A stretch of DNA of 40,843 bases from a virus, in IMG/VR virus record IMGVR_UViG_3300045747_000329, positions 1-40,843 of that record; one strand, given 5' to 3'. Below the pieces are notes generated by a model that was given only the letters and a program-made list of their open reading frames with translations, had not been told where the DNA came from and ran no database searches. Positions 6,439 through 16,045 of the stretch are shown here, piece after piece. Position numbers and translations under genes: made by a program. Every line of letters starts with the position of its first letter. Within the stretch, counting starts at the first letter, position 1.

Positions 6439-7890
6439 ATGGAACATATTTATCAGACAATACCTGGCTGGTGCTCTATCGAGCAAAGAGATTTTTATAT
6501 GAAAATGGTACGAGAGGCCACCTCAGATAAAAAGCATTTTGTCGAAGTAGGTTCATGGCTGGGTCAATCAGCATCTGTTATGGGGGTTGAAATAGAAAAC
6601 TCCGGTAAAGATATTCAGTTTGACGCCGTTGATACCTGGGAAGGTTCAGTAGAACATTCAAGCATAGAAAACGTTGTTAACAAAACTTTGTATGAAGATT
6701 TTCTAAAGAATATCGAACCTATAAAACACAGGATTAATCCTGTTCGCGGTAAAAGTGTAGACGTTGCTAAACAATATGAAGATGCAAGTTTAGATTTTGT
6801 TTTTATTGATGCTGGCCACTCATATGAAGATGTTTTTTCGGATATTGCTGCTTGGTTACCAAAGATAAAAGCTGGTGGAATTATTGGTGGTGATGATTTC
6901 GATAGTGTAGAATTTCCCGGCGTAGTATTAGCCGTTGAACATATCCTAAAACGATATAGAACTTTGAGCATTATTGGTCGAGTTTGGTGGTGTACTCTAC
7001 CGCAAGAAATAGAAATTCTCAGAAATATTGATAAACAAATCCCGGAGAACACTGTTGTTCCGATCACAGTGAAATTTGATGAATACCTAAATTTAAACAA
7101 TAACTATGATAGAGAAATTTACGGCACCTACATTTTAACTATCAAAGATAATGAAAGAGCGGCAAAAGGATTGGTTCGCTGTATTGCATCTTGTGAAAAA
7201 GTCGGGCAGAAAAATATTATTCCTTTTTACGGATATGATGGCACAGATAGAGAAACCATTAAGACACCTGATCATCTTAAAAATGCGGATTATATGAAAT
7301 GGTTTAAACTCGTAGATCATGGATTGAGTATTACAGAGGTGGCTTGTGCTTTAGGACATCTTGCATTGTGGGCAGAGTGTATGCGATTGGATAAACCGAT
7401 TGTTGTCCTAGAGCATGATGCGATAATGTTTCAGAATTATGATAGATTTAAATTCTACAATGCGATAGAATATCTAGGACATTCTATTGAGATGGAGCAG
7501 ATTAAACAAATGTTTGGTGTTAAAACATTATCCGAGATAACAGACAAAGTCATCGAACATAAAGTTGTGGCAAGACCCAATATTAGGAATCCTGTTCCAA
7601 ATATTATAAATCAGAATTATATTTTCCCAATGGGTTTCCATGCGTATGCGATTGATCCAATGATGGCAAGAAGATTGTTTATGAAGGTTTTAGGGGATGG
7701 ATTAACTAACCCTATTGATACAGTTGCTGAAATAGGAGAATTTGAAATAGTTCAAACGGAAATTTATGCTTGCGATGGTGATGATGCCGTAGAATTATCA
7801 ACAATAAATGAAAGGTCCGATGAAGAGAATAAAAATGACATACTTGGCGGTAGAAAATATACCTATGATATTCCAGGAGTTTCCCCATGA
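6439..7890 (+). CDS. Class I SAM methyltransferase fused to GT25 glycosyltransferase
   Basis: A 483-aa two-domain protein. Residues 1-190 look like Methyltransf_24: IPGWCSIEQ at the start, motif I VEVGSWLGQSASVM (36-48), an acidic D at AVDTWEG, and FVFIDAGHSYEDV with KAGGIIGGDDFD (144-155). Residues about 228-450 look like glycosyltransferase family 25 (LOS biosynthesis type): GTYILTIKDNERA (229-241), the LSITEVACALGHLALWAEC helix and the acidic motif VLEHDAIM (E325, D327), then GFHAYAIDPMMARRLF. It is transcribed from a late promoter core at 6401. There is no clear Shine-Dalgarno sequence. A methyltransferase joined to a sugar transferase suggests synthesis or capping of a glycan, on virion fibres or on the host envelope; the target is unknown. 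Confidence 0.88.
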   Translation: MEHIYQTIPGWCSIEQRDFYMKMVREATSDKKHFVEVGSWLGQSASVMGVEIENSGKDIQFDAVDTWEGSVEHSSIENVVNKTLYEDFLKNIEPIKHRINPVRGKSVDVAKQYEDASLDFVFIDAGHSYEDVFSDIAAWLPKIKAGGIIGGDDFDSVEFPGVVLAVEHILKRYRTLSIIGRVWWCTLPQEIEILRNIDKQIPENTVVPITVKFDEYLNLNNNYDREIYGTYILTIKDNERAAKGLVRCIASCEKVGQKNIIPFYGYDGTDRETIKTPDHLKNADYMKWFKLVDHGLSITEVACALGHLALWAECMRLDKPIVVLEHDAIMFQNYDRFKFYNAIEYLGHSIEMEQIKQMFGVKTLSEITDKVIEHKVVARPNIRNPVPNIINQNYIFPMGFHAYAIDPMMARRLFMKVLGDGLTNPIDTVAEIGEFEIVQTEIYACDGDDAVELSTINERSDEENKNDILGGRKYTYDIPGVSP

Positions 7891-8609
7891 TTAATCCAGA
7901 AAAACAACGAAAATTTACGCACGATCAAATAAATGGAAACTTGTCCGAAAATCATAATCTAATGATCAATAAGTGGAATTTACCACTTGCTACAGGATTT
8001 AAACTAGAAAGAGAATATTCATATACCGTTGAGCATTGTTTTATTATTGCCGGGTTAAATGATTCTGCGTCTATTGAAAGTGCAGAACGGTTTCATTTGC
8101 AGTATGAAGTAAATGAATCATTTAATATTTTAGATAACATGGCCAAATTATCCGGTCAAGATGATTATAAAGATGTTGTTGTTAAAAATATTGTCGCTCC
8201 AAAAAAGTATGCTGGTGCAGAATGGTTGAATCATCTGAAAGTAGCAAACATAAATTTGACATATAGACAAGTAACTCGACTACTTAATCACATAGCAATA
8301 TGGGAACAGTGCATTAGAGATCAGCAGCCGGTCATCATTCTGGAAGCCAGTGCTAAACTCTATTTGGAACATGTAAGACATCTACCAAGAAGTTCCATTA
8401 TATCATTAGATAGCGGGATAGACAGATTTCATCAGCATAATACAAATTTTGCGTCAATGAATAATCCGCACGCATATTCAATAGATCATTTTTCCGCAAA
8501 GCGATTATTCAATGATGTTATGAAAAATGGACTTATCGAACCACTAGAAAGACATTTTAGAATAGACAAATATCTGATAATACCAGAAAATAAAGCTACT
8601 AAAATTTGA
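7887..8609 (+). CDS. Degenerate GT25-like protein
   Basis: This 240-aa protein starts in an ATGA overlap with the preceding gene, with CAGGAG upstream. It looks like a shortened copy of the GT25 domain next door. LTYRQVTRLLNHIAIWEQC matches LSITEVACALGHLALWAEC of the neighbour, and HAYSIDHFSAKRLFNDVM matches HAYAIDPMMARRLFMKVL. The acidic site LEHDA is here LEASA (E153, S155), so the metal-binding Asp is lost and catalysis is doubtful. It may be an accessory or regulatory partner of the fused enzyme. Its last 11 nt overlap the 3' end of the converging tail gene. Confidence 0.75.
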   Translation: MINPEKQRKFTHDQINGNLSENHNLMINKWNLPLATGFKLEREYSYTVEHCFIIAGLNDSASIESAERFHLQYEVNESFNILDNMAKLSGQDDYKDVVVKNIVAPKKYAGAEWLNHLKVANINLTYRQVTRLLNHIAIWEQCIRDQQPVIILEASAKLYLEHVRHLPRSSIISLDSGIDRFHQHNTNFASMNNPHAYSIDHFSAKRLFNDVMKNGLIEPLERHFRIDKYLIIPENKATKI

Positions 8610-9900
8610 GATAAAGCTTAGCGAATTGTGTTGGGTTCATGGTATTACTACCGGGAACACCATTTATAAAGACTTTAATGTAATTAGAACTACCTGATAC
8701 ATTGTTTGTATATCCATTTACTCTAATATAGAAAGAACCTGCAGATGATGATGTCACAAATTTTTGCTGTAGTGCTGCAGTACTTCCGTAAGAATATACA
8801 CCTGTTAGGGCGGCACTTGTTGTTGCAGCATCTATACCACATGACGTCGTTAAAGCGCCAGTGGCACTAAAAGCACAGATGCCAAACTGTGTTGAAGCAG
8901 TAACACCAGATATATTATAAATGGCAGATACAATATTTTGATTTAATGCAGTACCCGTGGTGGTGCCAAGAGTTGCTTGGTCTTGGGCCATGGTATAATC
9001 TAACGGAGTGATCACATTTATATAGTGGGTAAAAATGCTAGGTGTTTGTCCAACAGTAATAGTATTCATAGAAGTTACTGTACCCCCAGGAGTTGTGTAG
9101 AGCCCTGGGTCAATGGCCCTTGATACTAAAACTAATGTGCCAGACGCCGTTGTAGTGACATTTCTACTATTTTGATTATATAGACCTGTTAGCCCAGATG
9201 CCTCAGATGCAGCATCAAATCCACCAAGACCAGTACCACTCCATGATATGGGAATACTATAGCTAGGTTCTAATCCAGCAACTATAACTTGGGATGTTGA
9301 CGAATATCCAACTACGACCGATGTATTACTCGAGAATTGTCCATAATTGGATGCGATTAAATCCGCTAATCTATTAGTTACGGTGAAATTTGCATAATTG
9401 GAAGTCCCACCCACATTTAAAAGTATGTAATTTGCACCACCCAGCGTCGCTGCAGAATAAACTAGACACTGAATAACAATGGTTCCACTGCTAGTCGATG
9501 TTACATTCATGGTACCAGATGAAATAAATGATCCGGGGACTGTGGAACCAGCTGCAAAATAAGTTGACGAGCCGGAAGTGTATATACTGACGGGAATAGG
9601 ATAATTTGGCTGAAGCCCGGTCACAGTAATTATATTTGAATAATAGTACGTGCTTAATGATGCACCACCAACATTTGTAAAACTATTTGCAGCAGGGATT
9701 AAATCTACTGTAGTGCCATACAAATTATTCATCGATATGGCACCCGTCGATGGCACTGCGCCATACGTACCTGTTGCGCCTGCAGCCATATACATTCCAC
9801 TAGCATGATAATCATTCAGGCTAACGGGTGTTGCCCCATTGAATGTTGTCCTAAGATTATCAAATGTAATAGCAGTAGCAGTTGTTGTGGGCATTACCAT
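8599..9900 (-). CDS. Virion tail/adhesin-like protein, last gene of the fibre operon
   Basis: A 433-aa Ser/Thr/Gly-rich protein. Its N-terminus (AITFDNLRTTFNGATPVSLNDYHASGMY) is the short module that opens many phage tail accessory proteins. It is followed by Ig-like or PKD-like repeats of about 100 residues (compare NIITVTGLQPNYPIPVSIY with SQVIVAGLEPSYSIPISW) and ends NTMNPTQFAKLYLKF. The start codon overlaps the stop of the 2037-aa fibre gene (TAATG). A second in-frame ATG two codons later is possible. It probably decorates or tips the tail fibre. I cannot name a specific receptor or activity. Confidence 0.72.
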   Translation of the reverse strand: MVMPTTTATAITFDNLRTTFNGATPVSLNDYHASGMYMAAGATGTYGAVPSTGAISMNNLYGTTVDLIPAANSFTNVGGASLSTYYYSNIITVTGLQPNYPIPVSIYTSGSSTYFAAGSTVPGSFISSGTMNVTSTSSGTIVIQCLVYSAATLGGANYILLNVGGTSNYANFTVTNRLADLIASNYGQFSSNTSVVVGYSSTSQVIVAGLEPSYSIPISWSGTGLGGFDAASEASGLTGLYNQNSRNVTTTASGTLVLVSRAIDPGLYTTPGGTVTSMNTITVGQTPSIFTHYINVITPLDYTMAQDQATLGTTTGTALNQNIVSAIYNISGVTASTQFGICAFSATGALTTSCGIDAATTSAALTGVYSYGSTAALQQKFVTSSSAGSFYIRVNGYTNNVSGSSNYIKVFINGVPGSNTMNPTQFAKLYLKF

Positions 9901-12900
9901 TATTTACCTGCCTTCAAAGCCTCGATTTCGGCCTTAAGTTCTTTAATAGAAGCGATAAGAAGCGGTACTAATCTTTCATATCGTACCGTTAAGTATTTAT
10001 CGTCAATTGGAGCAGGTGCTACAACCTGTGGCATGATAGCCTGAACTTGCTGAGCAGAGATGCCTACTTCATCCACTGGTTCATATCCTAATGCTTGAGC
10101 AGTTTCATTTGCATGGTAGTAGAATGTATCAAGAGTAGAAATTTTATCTAGAGCATTCTCAATATTACCCGTTCTAGTTTTCAATCTATCATCAGAATAG
10201 TAAGCAGTAATATTGTTAGTAGCACGAATTTCACCTGCAGTACCTGAGGCTGCAGTACCTACACCAAGAGAAGTAGTTTGAAGATTTGTAAGTGTGCCAA
10301 CAGAAGTTATATTTGTTTGGGCTGCTGTTGTTAGAATAACAGAAGCAGTAACATAAGCAGACGTATCTAGTGACCATGTATCAGCTGCAGTCTTCTTTAA
10401 GAAACCAGATGTCCCTGCTAATGAATCAATAGCTGTTAAGTCAGCACCTAGTGGCTGATAGACGCCAGTGTGATTGTGTCCCGAAGCTGCTGCACCAATA
10501 GTATTATACGAAATAGTTTGTGCTGCAGATCCATTGAATGTTGTTCCAGAAGCAGCACCAGTTCCGGCATTATTAAATGTTACAGCAGCCACTGTTGATC
10601 CTGCGTAACCATCAATAGATGTAATACCCGTAAGTGACTGTGCTGCAGAAGCTCTATTATGTGCTATCGAAGTTGTGCCTACATAAGTTACAGCAGATGG
10701 AGCTACATAGTTAGTTCCAGCAACAAAGTTAGCAGCTCTATAATCAGAAGCATAGTTTGAATTTGCTGCATTGTCACCAGTATTTGTACCGGAAAGATTT
10801 GAGCCGGATATTGCCCCAGCCACAGTTAAATTACCTGGAGCATCTAATGCCATTTGTTGTAACAATGTTAACGTTCCAGTGCCGCCTGCAGATGACCAGG
10901 TATGGGTGCCAAGGCCCTGTCCATATATTGCGGATGCAGAACCGGTACCTTGCCCTTGCCAGCTTGTCCCTACTCCAAACACATTCGAATAATAGGCATT
11001 AGTGGACAGATACGTAACAGGAGTGCCAGCGCCACCTTCACCATATAAAGCAGTAACTCTGTCACTTACAATAATAGAACTTCCGGTATCATTAAATGCT
11101 CTTGTTGTTGCTGCTGCACCGGCCATACCTATATTGCCATCTCGACTGATTTCTACAGCAGAAGTTCTAGGGTGAAATGTTAGTGTATCAGTAGAGTGGT
11201 TATAGTTAATGTAAGCTCTTGGGTAGCCAGCACTGCCACCACCGCCGAAGGTCAACTGACTTACACCTGTAGTCGCATCAGCATCAATAGAAATTTCTGC
11301 CAGTGTTACACCAGATGCTCCATATTTTCCAACCTGTAGTTGGGCAGTGCCAGACTGGCCCCCAGATGTTCCGCTAGATGCAATGGCAACGTTTCCAGTT
11401 GCTGTAACCTTCAATACATTGACTTCTGTGGCAACACCAGCCGCTGTTCCTGAAGGTGCAGTATAGAAATCTATATCTCCAGTACCACCAGAGTTAGCAA
11501 CAACTCTTCCGGTGAATCCATTATTTTTATATATCCAGTTAGTGCCGTTATAGTATACATTAGCCGCCATCATTGCTGAAAATACTGAACCATTTCCAGT
11601 AAATGCTGCACCAGGTCCAACGTCTATTGATCCCGTAAAGCTCCAAGCAGTTGTTGGTGCTACTCCTACTCCAAGTCTTGAGACTTGATAATTTCCTGCG
11701 GTATTCAATATAGAAGCATAACCATCAATAGAAGTAATACCGGTAAGTGCTTGTGCAGCAGATGTTCTATTAAGAGCAATAGCTGTAGTACCTACATAAG
11801 TAGTCGCCCCCGCTGCTGCATAACTTCCAGCTGCTTGTGCACCGATTGTATTGTAAGAAATAGTTTGTGCTGCAGATCCATTGAATGTTGTTCCAGAAGC
11901 AGCACCAGTCCCAGAAGAATTAAACGTAAGAGAACTTGCTACATACCCAGCTTGCCCAGATACTGCTGTTTGAGTTGCTAATCGAGAATCATCACCCGCA
12001 CAGAATGTGCCAACGCCTGTACCGAAAGTACCAGTTACAAGTACACCAGAAGTAGTAGTTATGATCGGTAAATTAGCAGTAGTGCCAATTGCACCTGTAT
12101 TAGAAATGTTGCCATGTGTGTGACTACTTAGCGCAAATGCACTAGCTTGATTTCCATCTAATAAGTCGGCATTTAAGTTGGCAACCATTGTTGTAGAAGT
12201 AACAACTAAAGGCGCAGTACCGGTCGTAACAGTGGATGTTAATGCAGACCCGGATATTGCTCCAGTTACGGCAAGTGAGCCTAGTGTACCTACTGTAGTA
12301 ATACCTGTTTGAGATGCATTAACAGAAAGTGAGTTTCCTGTTAGTGTTAACCCGGATCCAGCAGTAATTGACGCACCACCAGTGAACTGAGCAAATGTTA
12401 TTGCTGTTGTACCTAATGTTGGGGTTGTTAAATTAGATACTGTCCAACCTGATCCAGCTTGAGCAGTTCCATGTTCTACAAATATTGTAGCATGATCAAG
12501 TTCTGTACCGGTATTTGCATCGGCAGAACGGGTCCAGGCACCAGCATTAACATCATAGATACCATTTTCTGCACCAGCAGTTTGGTTTTTAACAAGAATT
12601 CTATCAGCGGCAACAGTCTGATATCCATCAATAACTAATAATCCGCCAGTCGTAAGATTTATATTTGTTGTTGTTGCAGCTGCAGCAGAGTTTTTCCACG
12701 TAAGTCCAGTAATAGCTGCATCAACGTAATTTTTATTAACTGCATCTGTACCAGCGACGGGCAAATCTGTTAAAGTAATATCTTGACCAGTAGGAATGGT
12801 AATAGACCCGGTCATTGTTCCGCCGGACAAAGATAACTTCGATGTATCAGATGCGTGAACGTGATCTTGGCGTGCTGCTAATGTGGAAACACCCAGTGTT

Positions 12901-15900
12901 TGTGTACCATTCATAACTGGGGCAACAGATGCTAAACCAGTAATAGAATTAAAAGATGTACCAGTCAATGCGCCTAAAGTGAACGTGAGTGAAGGTGTAG
13001 CACCCCCAGAACTTGTAGCAGAAATTCCACTACCAGTAGTAACACCAATACTAGTTACATAAGTTGTGGTATCATTTGAAAGTTGTCCGCCTGCACCTAG
13101 TTTAACGAAACCAGATGTACCAACATTTGGTAATTTTACAGTACCATTAACGGTTGTTGTCGCTGATGTACTGCCAATGTTAATAGCAGATGTACCGGTA
13201 CCATAATATCCACTACCATTCGTACCAATATTTACAGAACCAGCAGTAGCAGCATAACTAGCAGGAGTACTTGCATCATTCCCGCCGTCTATATAAATGT
13301 GTCCTCCTTGTTTTGATCCAGTGGCATTATATGTTCTACCACCAAAAATAAATGCATTACCACCAGTTCCGGATGTAGTAGCATTAGTGTATGAGGACCC
13401 GCCCCAAAGAGATAAATGACCGCCAACAGATGTTGGCGCATTAGTTGTACCGCCTTGTAGGCTTAAGCCGGCGCCAACCGCGGTTGTTGTTGAACCTTGA
13501 CCGGGCCTAATAGCAATTGCGCCAGCAGATCCGCCGGCAAAGGTTGAATCGCCGGTATAAACTGACACATTACCGGTACTAGCAGCAGATGAATTACGAG
13601 ATGTAATAAAAAGATTGGAGTCAGTACCCGTCGTGATGGTGTTTGATGTTGCATTGCTTAGTATAAGTGGTACAGCTGCAGATAATGTAATAGCATTTGC
13701 TGTGCTGGCTCCTCTTCCAGTAACTGAATCTAACGTATCAGCTTCTGCAGTAAGATAAACTCCCGTGTGATTATGCCCTGAAGTTGCAAATGCAGATGAC
13801 TGTAATCCGTCTAATAAGTCGGCATTCAAATTAGTAACAACTGTGGTGGAAGCAACAACTAAAGGCGCAGTACCGGTAGTAACAGTGGATGTAATTTGAC
13901 CTGCAGTAGATATTGAAGAAGGAGTGATTGCACCTAATGTAAGTGTAATGGCTGGTGTAGTTGTATTAGTAGCAACAGTACCAGAAACACCATTAGCTGT
14001 GGTGACAGAAACAGAAGTTACTGTTCCTAAATTAGCAGTATAAGCAGTCGTATCAAGTGACCAAGTATCAGCTGCAGTCTTCTTCAAGAAGCCCGATGTA
14101 CCAACTAGTCCAGCAATAGCAGTTAAGTCTGCATCAAGTGATTGATATGAACCCGCTGCCTGTTTACCATTAAACGTAGTCCAGTCAGCAGCTGAAAGAA
14201 GACCTCTATTTGAAGAAGAAGCCGTAGGAATATTTAAAGTAATAACTGGAGTTGTTGTCCCAGTTGCAACGGATGAACTTACATCGGTCCCAGTTGTACC
14301 TAATGTAAGAGCAGCAACAGATGTTACGGTGCCTGAGGTAGTTGAGTATGCTGTTGTATCTAGAGACCAAGTATTAGCTGCTGTCTTCTTTAATAATCCC
14401 GTTGACCCATCTGCAATGGCAGCGATAGCAGTCAAGTCTGCATCTAGTGGCTGGGCTCCGATTGTATTATATGAAATAGTAGGTGCTGCTGAACCGGTAT
14501 ATGTAGTACCCGAAGCACTGCCAGTACCAGAGTTGTTAAATGTTACTGCATTTGGATTTGGTAATGTAGTAGGTAATGTTTGATCACCCGTATTTGTGCC
14601 AGAAAGATTTGAACCCGTTATTGTTCCAGAGACAGTTAATGAGCCTAATGTACCAACTGCTGTAATTTGTGTTTGAGATGCATTAACAGAAATAGTATTG
14701 CCTGTTAATGTCAAGCCTGTGCCAGCAGTAATGCCAGCAGCGCCATTAAATTGTGCCCATGTGACATCACTATTATCAACCACGTTAACAGTAGAAGTAA
14801 CAGTCCAAGCAGTGTTGTCATAGGTAGTACCACCAGTAACAAGTGTACCAGCTCCATTAAATTCATTCAATGGAGTAGTCGCATCCATGTCGGCTGATCT
14901 AACCCAAGCCCCAGCTTTAACAACATAAATACCGTTTTGATAAGGTAAAGTTTGATTTTTAACAAGTACTCTATCTTCAGCAACTAAAACAACAGCATCA
15001 ACAGTTTGTGTTCCACTTAAAGTTATATATGTGGTGGTTGCTGCTTTAACTGAGTTCTTCCATGAAAGACCAGCAGCAACTGCATCAACGTAGTTCTTAT
15101 TAGCAGCATCTGTACCAACAACTGGTTGGTCTGTTAAAGTAATGTCTTGTCCAGTAGGAATGACGATTGATCCAGTCATTGTACCACCAGACAAAGATAG
15201 CTTCGATGTGTCTGATGGGTGAATGTGATCTGCACGAGCAACAGTAACACCTGTACCTACTGTTGCTGTACCATCCATTGCTGGGGAGGTTGCAGATAAT
15301 CCTGTAATACTATTGAAAGAAGTTCCCGTTGCTACACCAATATTAGGGGTTACCAATACTGGGCTTGTGTCCATGACAAACTTTGTACCAGTACCAGTCT
15401 GAGAAGCAATTGCTGTAGCATTGCCAGTAGAAGTAATAGGACCTGTTAAGTTAGCATTTGTAGTAACAGAAGTTGCTGTTCCTGAAAGTGTAGCGGTGAT
15501 TGTACCGGCAGCGAAGTTACCAGATGCATCTCTAGCAACAACTGTACTTACTGTATTTGCTGTTGCTACTTGTAGCCCATCATGTAGGTCGGCATTTAAG
15601 TTAGGTACCAAAGTAGTACTAGCAATAACTAATGGAGCAGTACCAGTAGCAAGAGTAGAAGTGAGCTGTCCAGTAATAGAAACTGGACCAGTGACTTGAA
15701 GTTTGTTTACACCATCATCTGTAGAAGAACCTAAGACAACATTACCAGAATATTGAGCAAGCTTGATTAAACCAGTATCCAATACTTCGATTGATGGTAT
15801 ACCAGAAATATCATTAACAGAATAAATCGTACCTGACATTGAGTCGGTAACAGAAAATAGTTGACCTGTTGTACCCTCAAAGGATAATGACCCGGTAGAA

Positions 15901-16013
15901 GTTACCCGTAAAGTAATGTCAGAAGAATTACTAGTTCCCTGAAATTTAATTGTGGGATCTTGACCAGCAGTTGTTGATCCAGAATTTGGTGTAATTAGAA
16001 GTTTGCCTGCCAT
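9900..16013 (-). CDS. Giant tail fibre protein with C-terminal S74 chaperone (2037 aa)
   Basis: AAGGAAT precedes the ATG and a late promoter core lies 24 nt upstream. The N-terminus (MAGKLLITPNSGSTTAGQDPTIKFQG) is of the type seen in large-phage fibres. A long repetitive shaft carries GTVTSVSV units, LDADLTAIAGL/GFLKKTAADTWSLDT units, NLNADLLDG and GHNHTGVY units, and two copies of a roughly 170-residue module starting SLSGGTMTGS. The C-terminus holds a peptidase S74 intramolecular chaperone: YSDDRLK, with the Ser-Lys dyad spacing of endosialidase autocleavage, then DEVGISAQQVQAIMPQVV and a terminal coiled coil (LIASIKELKAEIEALKAGK). It is expected to trimerise and then release the chaperone by self-cleavage. 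Receptor binding is probably in the region before the S74 domain. Confidence 0.92.
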   Translation of the reverse strand: MAGKLLITPNSGSTTAGQDPTIKFQGTSNSSDITLRVTSTGSLSFEGTTGQLFSVTDSMSGTIYSVNDISGIPSIEVLDTGLIKLAQYSGNVVLGSSTDDGVNKLQVTGPVSITGQLTSTLATGTAPLVIASTTLVPNLNADLHDGLQVATANTVSTVVARDASGNFAAGTITATLSGTATSVTTNANLTGPITSTGNATAIASQTGTGTKFVMDTSPVLVTPNIGVATGTSFNSITGLSATSPAMDGTATVGTGVTVARADHIHPSDTSKLSLSGGTMTGSIVIPTGQDITLTDQPVVGTDAANKNYVDAVAAGLSWKNSVKAATTTYITLSGTQTVDAVVLVAEDRVLVKNQTLPYQNGIYVVKAGAWVRSADMDATTPLNEFNGAGTLVTGGTTYDNTAWTVTSTVNVVDNSDVTWAQFNGAAGITAGTGLTLTGNTISVNASQTQITAVGTLGSLTVSGTITGSNLSGTNTGDQTLPTTLPNPNAVTFNNSGTGSASGTTYTGSAAPTISYNTIGAQPLDADLTAIAAIADGSTGLLKKTAANTWSLDTTAYSTTSGTVTSVAALTLGTTGTDVSSSVATGTTTPVITLNIPTASSSNRGLLSAADWTTFNGKQAAGSYQSLDADLTAIAGLVGTSGFLKKTAADTWSLDTTAYTANLGTVTSVSVTTANGVSGTVATNTTTPAITLTLGAITPSSISTAGQITSTVTTGTAPLVVASTTVVTNLNADLLDGLQSSAFATSGHNHTGVYLTAEADTLDSVTGRGASTANAITLSAAVPLILSNATSNTITTGTDSNLFITSRNSSAASTGNVSVYTGDSTFAGGSAGAIAIRPGQGSTTTAVGAGLSLQGGTTNAPTSVGGHLSLWGGSSYTNATTSGTGGNAFIFGGRTYNATGSKQGGHIYIDGGNDASTPASYAATAGSVNIGTNGSGYYGTGTSAINIGSTSATTTVNGTVKLPNVGTSGFVKLGAGGQLSNDTTTYVTSIGVTTGSGISATSSGGATPSLTFTLGALTGTSFNSITGLASVAPVMNGTQTLGVSTLAARQDHVHASDTSKLSLSGGTMTGSITIPTGQDITLTDLPVAGTDAVNKNYVDAAITGLTWKNSAAAATTTNINLTTGGLLVIDGYQTVAADRILVKNQTAGAENGIYDVNAGAWTRSADANTGTELDHATIFVEHGTAQAGSGWTVSNLTTPTLGTTAITFAQFTGGASITAGSGLTLTGNSLSVNASQTGITTVGTLGSLAVTGAISGSALTSTVTTGTAPLVVTSTTMVANLNADLLDGNQASAFALSSHTHGNISNTGAIGTTANLPIITTTSGVLVTGTFGTGVGTFCAGDDSRLATQTAVSGQAGYVASSLTFNSSGTGAASGTTFNGSAAQTISYNTIGAQAAGSYAAAGATTYVGTTAIALNRTSAAQALTGITSIDGYASILNTAGNYQVSRLGVGVAPTTAWSFTGSIDVGPGAAFTGNGSVFSAMMAANVYYNGTNWIYKNNGFTGRVVANSGGTGDIDFYTAPSGTAAGVATEVNVLKVTATGNVAIASSGTSGGQSGTAQLQVGKYGASGVTLAEISIDADATTGVSQLTFGGGGSAGYPRAYINYNHSTDTLTFHPRTSAVEISRDGNIGMAGAAATTRAFNDTGSSIIVSDRVTALYGEGGAGTPVTYLSTNAYYSNVFGVGTSWQGQGTGSASAIYGQGLGTHTWSSAGGTGTLTLLQQMALDAPGNLTVAGAISGSNLSGTNTGDNAANSNYASDYRAANFVAGTNYVAPSAVTYVGTTSIAHNRASAAQSLTGITSIDGYAGSTVAAVTFNNAGTGAASGTTFNGSAAQTISYNTIGAAASGHNHTGVYQPLGADLTAIDSLAGTSGFLKKTAADTWSLDTSAYVTASVILTTAAQTNITSVGTLTNLQTTSLGVGTAASGTAGEIRATNNITAYYSDDRLKTRTGNIENALDKISTLDTFYYHANETAQALGYEPVDEVGISAQQVQAIMPQVVAPAPIDDKYLTVRYERLVPLLIASIKELKAEIEALKAGK
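12321..12833 (-). repeat. Long fibre module, copy 2 (in the 2037-aa fibre)
   Basis: This encodes SLSGGTMTGSITIP, then NKNYVDAAITGLTWKNS, RILVKNQTAGAENGIY, AWTRSADA and GLTLTGNSLSV. It is closer to the copy at 24810-25322 in another fibre gene than to the copy at 14689-15197 in its own gene (both have GLTWKNSA, TGGLLVIDGYQTV and EHGT). Confidence 0.85.
14689..15197 (-). repeat. Long fibre module, copy 1 (in the 2037-aa fibre)
   Basis: The same module of about 170 residues: SLSGGTMTGSIVIP, NKNYVDAVAAGLSWKNS, RVLVKNQTLPYQNGIY, AWVRSADMD and GLTLTGNTISV. The four copies in the window define a repeated cassette that could recombine. Confidence 0.85.
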
Positions 16014-16037
16014 TTGTATTCCTTAGATAAGTAAATC

Positions 16038-16045
16038 TATTTATT
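16038..16045 (-). promoter_or_regulatory. Late promoter core AATAAATA upstream of the 2037-aa fibre
   Basis: On the minus strand AATAAATA lies 24 nt upstream of the fibre start codon and overlaps the TAA stop of the upstream LamG-like gene. It fits the N-ATAAATA pattern. Confidence 0.6.

Noticed and set aside
6615-7100. 161-codon minus-strand open frame inside the methyltransferase-GT25 gene
   Set aside because: It is antisense to well-conserved methyltransferase motifs, is rich in Ser/Cys/Ile without any domain and has no promoter or ribosome-binding site.
7887-8609. Calling the short GT25 relative a pseudogene
   Set aside because: The frame is intact, it has a good ribosome-binding site and ATGA coupling, and conserved segments outside the acidic site remain. 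Loss of catalysis does not make it a broken gene.
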